A DNA stretch of 64,000 nt from Spinacia oleracea. Its lineage: Eukaryota; Streptophyta; Magnoliopsida; Caryophyllales; Amaranthaceae. Numbering within the stretch: the stretch's first letter is position 1; every line of letters begins with the position of its first letter. The notes beneath the pieces are model-generated. The model had not been told where the DNA came from and searched no databases. It saw only the letters and a program-made list of their open reading frames with translations. Shown here piece after piece: positions 22,684 to 34,962 of the stretch. Location of the stretch: the NCBI RefSeq assembly GCF_020520425.1, contig NC_079491.1:31611449-31675448 (forward strand). Direction: 5' to 3'. The position numbers and the translations under genes are program-made.

Positions 22684-23210
22684 TATAACTTTTTTGGGCT
22701 GATAAACTTCAATGAAGTTTTTCTTTAACATATAAATATCTTTTCTTATCAAATGAACATGCTAGATATATTTTCTTTTTGGTTTTCTGTTCAATTTCAA
22801 CACATTTTTTTTCCATTTGTATAAAAATCATATATTCATAGTTAGATTTTGTTTCCGGTGTTATAAACACTGTAGCATATGCGGAGCTACTTAATTTATG
22901 GGGGTTTCTGTGAATTTTTGTGTTCACATATCCTCTCGACGCTTTGATGTCTGTAGAAAATGTAGTCATTCTTGTAACTACATTACCGTTGCACCATCTA
23001 ACAATAAAAGTTATAAATATTCCTCCTATGAAGCTCTTTCTTATTAGCTAACTCATAAGTCATAATAATCACACTATTTTGTTGTGCAATAAATCAGCAG
23101 CAAGAGTAGCTCTACTAAGTCATGCTTGCATTATCCCTTGAAGGATCAGATTACAACTAAGCCTTGTTGAACTGAGATGTGGATGTAAGTTATCTGTCTT
23201 ATTTATCCAG

Positions 23211-23535
23211 ATTAGTCCTAGCGCTGCAGACTTGGGAGAGACTTTATGATCCCTGAACTTTGGTAGTCGAGTCAAGGGAATCGAATATGGTCCAGCTCGC
23301 AAGCAGACAGATTTTTCTGAGCTCCTCAAGTATAAGCATCTGGTATGTTCTATGAGAATTTTTTAGAATAATATTGTTGTTGAGTTTTGCCTGCTGTTTA
23401 TGCTCGTATTTCTTTCAACAGGCTAAGAAATCAAAGCATGATGAAAAAGAAGCAAAGAAACTGCAGGACAATGTACAATCTTTGCAGCTAAGACTTTCTG
23501 CCATAGAGCATATCTGCAGAAATCTCCAAGAGAAG
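23211..23535 (+). pseudogene. kinesin-14-like fragment, two exons, internal TGA
   Basis: Exon A (23211-23342) follows a CCAG acceptor and encodes ISPSAADLGETL, then TGA at 23247-23249, then SLNFGSRVKGIEYGPARKQ. Exon B (23422-23535) continues in phase with a charged stretch containing KKLQDNVQSLQLRL. This matches the end of a kinesin motor domain (the ETLCSLNFASRV region) and the neck/coil after it, as in plant kinesin-14 proteins. The TGA replaces the conserved Cys codon. Splice sites and phase are kept, but I find neither the rest of the motor domain upstream nor further exons downstream. Best read as a decayed gene fragment. Confidence 0.75.
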
Positions 23536-24064
23536 GTATTGTTGCTACTCTCTCTCTCAAGATGATATCTGCAGTCTGCTTGGTCAACTTGTCCTAAGTT
23601 GACATTGTTTGCAGTAATCGATCAAAAGTTTATAAATATAAACTAAATAACTTTCATATTTGGTTGGTTGCTTTTTTGTTCTGTTCTGTGAGATATTGGT
23701 GCATTCCCGTTGTGTATTAGCTAGCAATTTACCCCCTGAGTATGAACATATATTGGAAATATGGTAGAATATGAAATGAATCAGGCTTTTAAGTGATACA
23801 GTCTACATCAGCTGAAGGTACAATATCATGGAATATTTAGGTAGAAGCAGCCAGGCAGGATTTTGTTAATTTATTTGAAGCAGGATTTTGACCCTTATAT
23901 GATTATATCATAATTCATGGAAGTAACCTAATACCTATAAAAAAACCTGCAGTGTGTTGCTTCATTGTACTTCGACTAGCTTATTTTATGATGATTGTTT
24001 CAAGATGATCTTGCATGGAGTATGTGATGATTGAGAACTTCATACTTATTTCTTATTTTAGTTT
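23536..24064. other. unassigned DNA between kinesin fragment and CACTA end
   Basis: AT-rich sequence with no ORF or repeat structure that I can support. Confidence 0.4.
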
Positions 24065-24876
24065 GTTGGCAAAACTCATTTCAATCCACTTATGCACATT
24101 TAAGGCTTGTTTGGTCGTAATAGGTCATATTTAGGCTAAAATGAGCATTTTCGCTCCCAAATTTTAAATAAAGAACCTAAGGACTCATTTAAAACTTACT
24201 AAGTGTTTTATATGCTTAGTTTTGACTTTCTAAGACTCATACCTATCTATTTATGCACATTTAAAGCTCATTGGGTCGTTATAGGTCATATTTAGCATAA
24301 AATGACATTTTCGCTCCCAACTTTGAACTAAAGAACTTAAGGACTTATTTTAAACTCATTACATGATTAGTATGTTTAGTTTTAAGTTTCCAAGACTTAT
24401 TCCAATCTACTTATGCACATTTAAGGATTGTTTGGTCGTTATAGGTCATATTAGGCTTAAATGAGACATTTTCGCTCCCAAATTTGAACTAAAGAACCTA
24501 AGAACTCATTTTATACTTATTATACATTTAATATGCATAGTTTTAACTTTCTAAGACTCATTCGAATCTATTAATGCACATTTAAGGCTAAATTTTCAGA
24601 CTTGTTTCAGCGTACAAATAGATGTACCCTGCAACAAGTGGAGTTTTTTGCAGCGTACACTTCTTTGTACGCTGCAACAAGTCAATATTTTTGCCAAAAT
24701 TTTGACACTTGTTGCAACGTACATGCATATGTACGCTGAAAAAAAGTACTTTTTGCAGCGAACATTGTACGCTGCAACAAGTTCAGACTTGTTGCAGGCC
24801 CCCCAGTTGCGGCATACGATGTACGCTGCAACAGGGGTCTAAAAGCCCGCTGCAATAAGGGTTTTTTCTACTAGTG
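24065..24876. mobile_element. CACTA (En/Spm) element end with tandem and subterminal repeats
   Basis: The right edge reads TTTTTTCTACTAGTG, whose reverse complement CACTAGTAGAAAAAA is a CACTA terminus ending at 24876. Inside lie repeated GTACGCTGCAACAAG motifs in both orientations (24610-24835), typical CACTA subterminal repeats. Left of these, three to four tandem units of about 160 bp begin at the TATGCACATTTAAGG phrases (24091, 24252, 24412, 24572). No left terminus was found, so the element is truncated or its left end has decayed. Confidence 0.65.
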
Positions 24877-25115
24877 TTCATGCCTTCTTATCAAACAACA
24901 GAAGTTCCCCCTCAAAAAAAAATCAAACAACAGAAGTACAATCTATGTGCACGCATGTTATTTGCCACTCTATTGTTTTACTTCAATCTTATACATATAT
25001 TCCCTAAACAAGACTACAAGAGTACCGAAGAAAATTTTAAGCAGTCAATCGACTGAAAGATATAATTGGAAGTCTGGAACAGCTAAGTCCACATCCTTTT
25101 CATGTTCAAATGAGA

Positions 25116-25149
25116 ACACAACAACAACAACAAAACCTTAGTCCCAAAT
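25116..25149 (-). mobile_element. 34-bp LINE 3'-end stub with 15-bp target duplication
   Basis: Only ACACAACAACAACAACAAAACCTTAGTCCCAAAT-type sequence (34 bp) lies between two perfect copies of CATGTTCAAATGAGA (25101-25115, 25150-25164). On the minus strand it is the GATTTGGGAC-TAAGG-(TTG)n tail seen at the end of the RTE LINE at 63680-63719. This is an extreme 5'-truncated, target-primed insertion. Confidence 0.8.
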
Positions 25150-25212
25150 CATGTTCAAATGAGAGGGGGGAAAAAACAAAGCATATTAGAAAAACTTTGA
25201 AGCTTATCTCAC

Positions 25213-25638
25213 CATATGATGCTGAACAAGATATCATACAGTGTCACGGCACCGGAAGAGATAAGATTGGACGTAAAACCTAAGAATATTTTACACCTCA
25301 CAGACTCCCTAAAACCAGGATCCCTCTCTTCCTCGCTGCAATCTTCAGTTGCTATCTCATTTTCCAGTCGTCAATCTAGCATTTAACCACGAACACCCAA
25401 AATGAACACAATACAAAAACAAGCGACACGTAAAACTGTATTTCACACAAAAACTCTAGCTAACCATTTCATTAACAACATCAATAGCTTCTCCGAGATT
25501 CGATGCTTGGAAACCGGTGGAGACAAACGATTTAAAAAGCTGGGTATAACTCTCAGTCTTAATGCATTTCCCTTCTAGGGTTTCTGACTCCTTGAACACC
25601 ACAGAGCGAACCGACGCCAAAATATCACTATCACCCAT
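25213..25638 (-). pseudogene. deoxyhypusine synthase (DHS) pseudogene, first two exons
   Basis: Exon 1 runs from ATG at 25638 down to about 25460 and encodes [18 protein letters not shown] and later [19 protein letters not shown], the N-terminus of plant deoxyhypusine synthase. About eight residues (the FNQGVNY region of the family) are missing in frame. Exon 2 (about 25375-25213) gives [16 protein letters not shown] and LGFTSNL, then shifts frame to [16 protein letters not shown], with a TGA and a garbled start. DHS makes the hypusine precursor on eIF5A. Frameshifts, a stop and loss of all later exons mark it as dead. Exon 1 alone is still open for 60 codons. Confidence 0.8.
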
Positions 25639-27640
25639 ATTTCTACACCTAATTCAAATCTACCACCACAAAAGCGAGTACAATTATATAATAAATGATT
25701 CTCACTACAACTGCATATTCAAAAATACGTAAAGGGACACTCAAGTGACATTAATATTTCCTTTAACCAAAGTTCAACACCATCAGATCCTTAGCCCGTA
25801 GGTTCTAAATAAACGCATTCACAATCAAGTTACTACGTCAAACAATATTTCAAAACCATCCTTTTATTTCTATTACCTCTTCTTTTCTCTAACTCTCAAG
25901 CTATCTCTTAGTTATATTCATATTCATAATACAATAATTGAAACGGGAATACATGATTACACCAGTTGGTTAACCATAAACGTAATACCTTGCCTACTGC
26001 CTAAAAACCACTAATTTTGGATCAATAACGAAGGACAACCAATCATATTTTCATCAGATAAACTATTGCCTAAAAACCACTAACTTCATTACCTTCTTAC
26101 ATGAACGATATACAACCCCACCAAACACGCATATCTTGCATACCAAACCTACAATTCCTCTATAATAATATGCCCTTTGTTATTGATCGAAAACTACAAA
26201 GCATGTGACTATAGAAAGGTCAAGATTTCATATGATATCACTATATAAAGTCCAGATTAGAAATCCCAGACATATCTTGTGGTTTTTATGATATGGTAAA
26301 CAATATTCAAACTTCAAGACCTCAAAAACAGACCCCATATCAGAAAACTGATATAAATATAAACAAAGTGACGATAACAAAACCTATAATATCATAACAG
26401 AAGCATGATAACATCAATTGACCTTTCACTTCAAGACTTCCTGTACATTCATAGAAACAAACAAAAAATTGAATCAATTAAATTTAAAACTATAAGCTAG
26501 ATAAAGTTTCTCAGATAACCAATTCTAGGATTCGCAATGCGACAGCCAATTTTAAAATAAAAAACATTGAGTAGTGCCTGAAGAAATACATGGAAAAACC
26601 CTTGGTTTCGGAATTACATGATAATTCATCTCCTACATAGCCAAAGGGAATAAACTACGTGCAAAAACAGGAAAAAAAAAAAAGGCAATTGAAGATCAAA
26701 GATCAAGACATTTGAACAAAGTTATGAGAATTAGGGCAAACCTGGTGAAATCCGCCAATAAGAAAAGATATATCTGAATTCCATCGTCCTTGAAGCATAA
26801 CTGACCCCAAATATCAATCATTTGACCCTTATCTTTCTACTGTCCCAATTTCCTAATTTTTGAACATCAAAACCTCCTGCTCAACCATTTGAAGGAAGGC
26901 CCACCTTTCCCTTCCAGAGTTAAAACTCAAAACCAAAGAAAAATTCATATAAATCAAACTTACAAGTAAGAAGATTAATGCTCTCTAATATGCAAAATAC
27001 AAAAAGAAAATGTATTACTCCTCTCTAGAAACTCAGCCTTTCTTTCTACGATACAAGAGGGGGAAATCGAAGGGACCTTCTTCAAATGCAATAAATGGCA
27101 GCTAAAAGAAACTATTGACCCAATCAACTGTCCTTACCATCACTACTGCAACAACAACTACTCCGGATATTACCGACATAGAAATTATAAACCGAAGTAC
27201 TTAGACCTAGAAAAAATCTTAACAATCATAAATTGAGGGAAGATAAGAAGAAAATACCTGAAATTCCTTTGTAGTAGAACGAATGAGATAGGTTGGATAG
27301 GATCATATGATCGGAATTGTAACCTCATCTGAAACATCAAAACCCCAAAAAACCGAAAATTATAAATTAAATCGAAAATCTTAAATCAAATCGAAATCGA
27401 AATCGAAATCGAAATTTATTCAATAGCGTGAAAGAGAAGGTGAGATCGAAGAGGAGAACACCTCTCTCATATTTGAGAAGATGAACTAAATGAGAAAGGG
27501 GAGCAGAGAAAGGAGAAATGGAAGAAGAGAAGTTCACGTGGTTATAGAAAGAGGAAGGGGCAAAATGATAATCACACTGTCTGTAAGCTACATGCCAAAA
27601 AAAATTGTTCATGAAATTGAGGGCATTATAGTAAATTCAC
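25639..27640 (-). other. likely former 5' flank/leader of the DHS pseudogene
   Basis: No ORF is supported. On the minus strand there are splice-donor-like sites (CCAG|GTTTGC near 26740, TCAG|GTATTT near 27258) that could be remains of a spliced leader. A (CGAAAT)n microsatellite lies at 27391-27415. I cannot tell whether this came with the DHS copy or is unrelated. Confidence 0.3.
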
Positions 27641-27859
27641 TATTGCAGGAATAATAATCATAACTCCTTGCTTTTATAAGTGTTATTATGATTTTCTATG
27701 CTGGTGTTACTTTTAAGTTTCGTTAACCCAACGTATTAGGCTTTAAACAGGTTGGGCTTGTTTACAGGGACAAAGCGCGCTACGTTGGGGGCCCAGCCCC
27801 TGTCAAAATCCTGCAAATTTATATATAGTATCAATAATAGTAACCATAGTCATGGAATT

Positions 27860-27950
27860 AAGCTGTGTTGAGATGGTTGAGTAAGGGTGGTAGAAGCCAA
27901 GCAATTTGGGTTCGACTTCCCTGTATTACCAAAATTTATAGTTTGTTTTT
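27860..27950 (+). mobile_element. tRNA-derived SINE-like fragment
   Basis: An A-box-like TGGTTGAGTAAGG (about 27874-27886) and a B-box GGTTCGACTTCC (27909-27920) occur at roughly tRNA spacing. The sequence does not fold as a full tRNA and is followed by T-rich DNA. This fits the 5' part of a plant SINE. Ends and target duplication are not clear. Confidence 0.4.
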
Positions 27951-28441
27951 TTTTTTCTTCTTTTTTCTCCTTTCGTCTGATGTTGCTTACAAAATTTTGT
28001 TGTTTTTTTAATTTTAAAATTTTCCATTTCTATTTTATTTTTATAGAGATAACTTGAATATGTATAAAATAATTAACATCAGTAAAATTTATGAATGAAC
28101 TTGTTTTTAAATTCGGCCCCTATAGAGATGGATTCTTGGCTTCGTCCCTGCTTGTTTTATAAGTGTGTTACACCATCAAGTTGATGGTGTGGCCGGTCAC
28201 ATATAAGATCTTTAGGTAGGGCATGTGAACCTCTAAAGAATCTCACCCATGTGGGTAGAAGAGAGAAAAAATTATGAAAATATGGGTAGGTGGAGTGTTT
28301 AGTGTTGTTAAATTAGAAAATAAAGAACCACTTGCATATTTATTTGGAACGAAAAAGAAATTACAATTGTAATATAAGGATAAAAGGGGAATAATTGTTG
28401 AACAAATAAAGAAAGATTCTAAAAGGGACTAATAAAAAAAC

Positions 28442-29592
28442 GAATTTTTGATGAAATACCCCTGAGATTTGACTTTATTCACCAAATACTCTCGTAGTTT
28501 CAGGTATTCACCATATACCCTTGAGGTTTTATAAACGTACACAATATATGGTTATTTTCCGTCAACTCCGTTAACTTTGGCGTTAACCTAACTCCAAATT
28601 TTCCCTAATTTAAACTTTTATTTATTTATTAAAAGACAGAGAAAATGTGGCCAATGGCCCTCTCTTCACCACCAACACCACCATGGCTGCCCCAACTGCA
28701 AATCACAACTTTTACAACCCCTAATTCTTCCAGTGTGGCTACCAATTGTAAATGTCACTACAAGAATTCGTCCAGTTTCTCAATTTTATATATTTTCGAA
28801 TCTATATTAATGTTTCTCAAAATTGCTTCAATCGAAAGATAAAAATAGATTTTCGATCAATTGATACGGGAAAGGGGAGTGGAGAGAGATAGGACGATGA
28901 TGACTGAAAAAGCGGAACTGACAACGAGAAGTTTGCAGTAGATGGTATGGGGTGGTGTTTTAGGTTGTGGATGTTGGAGTTGCAAGGGAGGTGGTCTCGA
29001 GCAGATCAAACCCACCACCATACTTTCGCCTCTACCTCCACCATTGTTATACCAATACTGTCATTCTTCATCTTCTTTTTTTTAATTAGGGAGAAAGGAA
29101 ATCAAGAGGATTCGTGAGAAAAAATCAAGGGGGTGAGGGTAGGTGGCTGGCTCAAGGTGGTCATGAAACATCGTTAGTTGTCGATGATGCTGCCCCATCC
29201 TCTGGTGAAGGAAAATGTAAGTATCTGGTTCAGCAAAGGAGAAGGGGAGGGGGAGAGATGATTTTTTTTAGGGATTCAAATATTCTGCAAATATTTTGAA
29301 TCGGGTAATTTGAGATTTACATGTTTAATTGAAATGGATTCTCTGTAATTTTATGTGTAATTGAAGAGATTATATTAAAGGAGATGATGTTGAAGGTGGA
29401 AAGAGATGAGAGGATGAGAGATGAAGATGGATGAGAAGCAAAGAAGATGATAAATGAGAGATGTAACGGAGAGTTAACAGTAGGGGTAAGTCATGTTAAA
29501 TTTTTAAACCTCGGGGTATTTGGTGAATAGCTGAAACTACGAGGGTATTTGGTGAATAAACTTAAATCTCGGGATATTTCATGAAAAATTCC
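28442..29592. mobile_element. Mutator-like element with long TIRs
   Basis: About 100-120 bp at each end are inverted copies, for example ATTCACCAAATAC and CTCGTAGTTTCAG, each arm carrying two internal sub-repeats. A perfect 10-bp direct repeat, ATAAAAAAAC, flanks the element (28432-28441, 29593-29602), close to the 9-bp duplication of Mutator elements. The 850-bp interior has no transposase. It holds a short proline/serine-rich frame near 28645 and a glycine-rich one near 29114, so captured gene fragments (Pack-MULE) are possible but unproven. Confidence 0.8.
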
Positions 29593-30931
29593 ATAAAAAA
29601 ACATTCCAATATAAAAAGGGGATTAATAAACAAAAACGGAGGGTGTATGTTTTTCGATTAATGAAATGCAATAACATAACTTAATTAAAATGTAGGAATA
29701 AAGTTGACATCTATAAAATGCGTTACCTTTTTTGTTCTTATTTTTTTTGGAGGGAAATCATGTTTACTTTTTTATTTATATTCAGAGAAGTGTTTATTTT
29801 GGTTTATGATACTTTATTTTAGTGAACGTTGCAATTTATGGAACTTCATTTGCTCATTTTCTTCTAATAATTTAGATTCATTTTAATTAGCATGAAGCAA
29901 ATGTGTATACTGACATACTGTATTGTTGACATTTGTTATTTCTTAGTTCAAATATACAAATAAATGTTGCAATCGGATCAAGTGGTTCGGTTCAAGTACA
30001 GATAAGTCCTATCGGGTTAAAATATTTCCATTCCGTCTTATAGTCAGGTTCATTTGCGATGAGGAGTTGTGGTACGGATATGTTTTATTCAAACGAGTCC
30101 ATTTGAATCAGGTTAATTTTGGGTCTATTGACATCAGTTAAAATTAATGATGGATAAATTTGTTAAATCTCATTTGGTATTTATTTATTAAAAAAATTTA
30201 AAAGGAATAAGGATATATAGACAAAATAATGTTCATCCACAATTCATCACATGTTTCAAGCATAGAGTTATTCTAATCCACCTTTCATTTTGATAGTCAT
30301 ACCCAATTAATACACCCCCCATATATCTCATTATTCGATCGCTTAACACTTACCCCATCATTTACTTTATTAAGCTAGAGATGACTTTGAGGTGGGTCGG
30401 GTTCTCCACATCCGTACCCATCCAAAACTCTCATCCCATCCCGCCACTCACGGTAGGAACAACACCAACCCCTCCCAATCCCCATCTCGTATAAAACCAA
30501 AAATTCATCTCCTCTCCATCACTCACCCGTGTATCTGCACCCGCCTCAAACTCACCCCTAAACTCAACATTTTTCTTTTGTAAGAGAGTTTGGAATTTTA
30601 AACTCTATTATAGAGTGTATGAAAATTTAGTTATCTGATTAGAGTAATTGAGTAAATAAACAAATCATTATAATATGAACTCGGTATCACTCACGAGTTC
30701 CTAACAATTAATAAATAAAACCCTAATTATATCCTGGTTGAACATTTAAATCCATGAACATAAATCTATGATCCTAAATTTAATTTATGATTTATGCGTG
30801 CATAATAATAGTATTATTATTCGTAAAGCTTGAAACTTCCGTTTTAAAATAAACTCTCAAAATTACAACATAACTTTAAAAGAATTGAATTTAGTAAAAA
30901 TGATCGTTAAAAGATCAAAGAGGTTTTGTAA
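29593..30931. other. AT-rich intergenic DNA, no gene seen
   Basis: No supported ORF. A GGGTCGGG/CATCCC-rich patch at 30390-30490 and a similar GGGTCGGGCCGAAC patch at 31395 look like degenerate repeat sequence. Confidence 0.4.
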
Positions 30932-33670
30932 GAGTTAACCCTAAGATCGGGGTCTAAGTTTTACAAAAAATCACCAATTGGAACCTTACTTTTTGGGTCA
31001 ATAATTGGGACCTTATCTTCTTTTTTCATCATGGATGATAACTATGCTGGTTAAAGAAATGTTAAGTCCTTCAGTTAAGAAATATAATAATAATACTCCA
31101 ATATTTTATTTTTGTAAAAGTACCAAACTAATTAATTATGTGTTATTCTTACCCCTCCAACTTTCCCCCTCCTTAATAGACATCACCGTAAACTAACAAC
31201 ACCTCAGTAATTTCTATTTGCTTTAATAATGGAGTTCGTCCATTATAGTTCACAATTCAACGATAATTTGATCAAAAAATGTTAAAGTAACTAATTTCTA
31301 ATGTACACATAATTTAACATAGAAACACAACAAAAGCAAAATGTTCTCATGAATGTTTTAACATAGACCTATAAAATGGGCCGTGTCAAGGGTGGGTCGG
31401 GCCGAACTTAAATGAAACGGGTCGGTTCAGGTCATAAACAAGTCATATACAGTCAGATCGAGTCGATCATGACCCATTTAGCATAACCCAACCCGGTCCG
31501 ATCATTTTTTAAAAGAAAATGAATATACGAGTCACAACCTAAAATTTATTCATACTCTGTAATAATCTATCATGTTTCCCACTCCGCATCACCCCTTTAA
31601 AAAGCATCATCTTTCAAAATAATGGGCGAATTTCATTTTACTTTCAATCGATTTAAGAAATCATGCAAAAAATTTGCTCTCCTACCTTATGTAATTAACG
31701 TATAAACATCACAAAGTAAATGTTAAAAAATAAACAAACAAACATAACTAATCAAAATCAACACAAAAATAATAAAATTTAGCAGCATTAATCTCATACA
31801 AAATCATAAAATTAACCAATTTCAATCATTAATCTCATACAAAATTAAGAAGTACCCATTAACTCAAATTTAGTGATGAACCAAATAACCAAATAAAACC
31901 CCCAAAAAAATGACAAATAATACTATTGTTAGTTTAGATGAACAACACAAGAGGGGGTTGAATTAGTGTTTGTAGATGTTAGATCTACTTTTTCGCGGAA
32001 TTAAAAACATTAAGAGATTGCAAGAGAGATTTTAGCGTGGAAACCTCTCTGCCCTAATAGAGAGGAAAAACCACGGCCCCTTGGGGACTTAAACACATTC
32101 ACTAATTAGGCAAAACAACTCAGTTTTTACAAACCTAATCTACTCGGGCCACAATATGTAAATCGCCTCTGATTTACAGATGACTAGGAACAACCCCTCG
32201 TTGTTCCTTTCTCCCAAAGAAATAGTCCCTCAACTGTTTCAACTCACAGATCTCTCACGAGATCTTCACTCTCAACTCTTCAGCCTGACTCAAGCTGATT
32301 CTCTCAATTACAAGGTTCACTCAAACCCCTTCCCAACTCTCAAGTATAAAAGATAGAATAACAAATAGAATCTGGAATTCTGCTGGAGCAGGAATTACGT
32401 ATGTGGAACAAGAACTGACGGTACTGACGTGGGTTATAATGTAGATTTAACTTAAGCACGTAACACCACTAAGTCAGACAATTTTCCTAGACTTATGAAT
32501 GCAGTATATATAGTGATGCATGTTACCTATTAACCCTAGAAGATATATTTTATGTTTATATTTTATTTAGGAATCCTAGACCTAATAGAACTCTATCGTG
32601 ATAGACTTTTATCCTAAGACTCTAACAAACATATGATCGAATAATAACTTTTATGCAGTAGATATATTAATGACAACTCTATCTAAACGACACTCCTTTC
32701 CTATCATGACTCTTAAATAAGATAAACATTATTTAACCATTAACTAATGCAATCCTAATTATTATCAAACACATAATCCTAACTATACTAAAACTCCTTA
32801 GTACATGACTTAGTATTATTATGTTTAGACTTCTATTAGGACACAAACTCTAAGGTAACGTGATCTAAAAACTATACTCATGCAATCCTATATACTACGT
32901 GCAGACTAGGACCAGTACCCTCGTCATTAACACTGTTCCACGTACGTTGTTCCACCAGCTCCGAACTTTCAGTTTCTAAAACAAATCTATTAAGCACACT
33001 AATGCTACTAGATTTTCTTCTCTTCTCTTTCTCTGTACTAGAACTCTTAATTCTCCTTGAGTCCAAGTTCCTCTTCTCTTGGATTCTCTAACTCTTGAAT
33101 CCTCGTTTTTCCTGTAAGTCTTTGGGTCTTCTTCAAAGTCTTACATGTGACTAGGAACAGGAACAGTCAGACAACTAGGAACTCTGATAAACAGTTTCTG
33201 ATCTCTTTCTGGTTGTTCCTCCTGGACCATATAAAGTATCATTTCGTTCTTCCTTTGTCACTGTACTTACCACATAAAGTTTACCAATGTAAATATTAAT
33301 TTACATATAAACAACATGTATAACGTAGCCATCTTCACTTTAGTGAACAATAACTTCTCATTGCTCGAGTTCCTTGTTTCTTGGTTTAATCATAACTTGT
33401 TCATCCTGTGCGCATCTTGACACAGATGTTAAATAGATAATCATCATTAGTTTACAATCATCAAAACCTAATTACTCAACAACTATGTATTAACTCATAA
33501 CTCTTATAATTTATTTTTTATTTATTTTATTAGTTTGAATAGTCAACCTTGAGTTAAAGGTGAGTTAAACTACTATAAATCTAACCTAGGTCCAATTATT
33601 GAACAAAAAAAAGTGAGGTCTTAATTGGTGATTTTTTGTAAAACCTAGACCCTAATAATGGACTTAACTC
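30932..33670. mobile_element. Mutator-like element split by a nested solo LTR
   Basis: The left end (30932-31010) and right end (33670-33585, reversed) share about 70 bp, starting GAGTTAA and including GTTTTACAAAAAATCACC and CAATAATTGG. The flanks are GTTTTGTAA (30923-30931) and ATTTTGTAA (33672-33680), 8 of 9 identical. Removing the nested LTR leaves about 1.18 kb. No transposase is present, so it is non-autonomous. Confidence 0.7.
31927..33481 (-). mobile_element. solo LTR related to the neighbouring Sirevirus, 1555 bp
   Basis: It begins TGTTAGTTTA and ends TCAACA, with a perfect 5-bp duplication ACTAT on both sides (31922-31926, 33482-33486). Much of the body matches the 33871 LTR, including TTTAGCGTGGAAA, GAGAGGAAAAACCACGG, CTACTCGGGCCACAAT and CAGTCCCTCAACTGTTTC-like phrases, but it is diverged and longer. 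No internal region is attached. It results from LTR-LTR recombination of an older related element. Confidence 0.88.
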
Positions 33671-33870
33671 GATTTTGTAACAAGTTTGGATGTGTGGATC
33701 ACGACACCAATAGGTGGACTTTGGCTACATAAAGTGCATGGCGGCGTCGGCGGGGGTGATCTTGGATCTTTAGGTGTGAGAAGTTTTAGAGCCAAATAGA
33801 AAGAAGGAGTTTAACACTGGGCATGGGAAAGCTCAATTTTTTGGTGTAGAGAACAATGGATGAGGGAAGG

Positions 33871-34962
33871 TGTTAGTTTTACAGAGTTCCTCAAGAGGGG
33901 GGGTGAATTGATATTTTACGTATTTATAAAATTAAACTACTAGAAACTGAAATAGTAAAATATGCAAGCAAGATTTAGCGTGGAAAACTCTCTAGGCCCA
34001 ATAGAGAGGAAAAAACCACGGGCCCTTTGGGGACTTAAACACTTTTACTAATTAGGCAAAACAACTCAGTTTCTTTACAAACCTAATCTACTCGGGCCAC
34101 AATCTGCTAATCGCCTCTGATTGCAGATGACTAGGAACAACCCTCTTTGTTCCTTCCCTTATGGAAACAGTCCCTCAACTGTTCCTACTCACTGATCTCT
34201 CGTGAGATCTTCTCTCTTGCTCAAGTAAGCCTGACTCAGGCTTATCATACAATAACTCAACACTTTAATCAAACGTATAAGAATTAATTAACTACTAACA
34301 GACGATATAAGACCAAGTAACAAATACTGCTCTATATGGGAACAGGAACAGACTTCTTTAAAGATTAAGACTTTAAGGGTGATACCTGAAAGCTTCCGGT
34401 TGATGTAAATAAGTCTGATAAAAAGTTTCGCAAAGAACATAGGTTTTATTTATAAGAATCTAAGTGTTTACCCTAGATTCAAATCCAACACAGTTTAGGA
34501 CTCTTTTTAATAGATAGATTTTCGCAAATCCTACTTTAAACGAGTTTAGGTAAAATCAATCTTTTCGTATTTTGAGAGTTATATGTTAACTCAAATTCAA
34601 GAGTATAACTTCAAACAGTTTTGTAAAATCAGTTTAAAAACTTTGACGTTTATCTTTTTTGTAAAAATAAAAACTGATTTATTTCGTTTCACGATATAAC
34701 TAGGACTCTTCAAAATACTCTGTTCCCATACTAAGCTTATACTAAATTACGCTGGTCTTATACCTTTCGACACTTATAGAATTTGCTTGACTTGATCCTT
34801 GATTTAATCTTGCCACGTACTTTGAACTTGATTACTTCATAGCTCCCTAGCTTGCTTCGGTTTTGCATTTGTTCTTCTTAGATATTAACCTGTTCCTGAC
34901 ATTCTCCAAAACGAACTATTAGTAGAAGGTAAGCTTGTCATCATCAAAACCAGGAATCAACA
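33871..34962 (-). repeat. 3' LTR of the Sirevirus element
   Basis: TG...CA bounded (TGTTAG to TCAACA in plus reading), 1092 bp, nearly identical to 42628-43719. Directly beyond 34962 the minus strand reads a polypurine tract (AAAAAGGGGGAAAT), which marks this copy as the 3' LTR. Confidence 0.95.

Noticed and set aside
23211..23535. Working kinesin gene
   Set aside because: An in-frame TGA and absence of the other motor exons within the window argue against it.
27860..27950. Functional tRNA gene
   Set aside because: A and B boxes are present, but no cloverleaf or acceptor stem can be formed.
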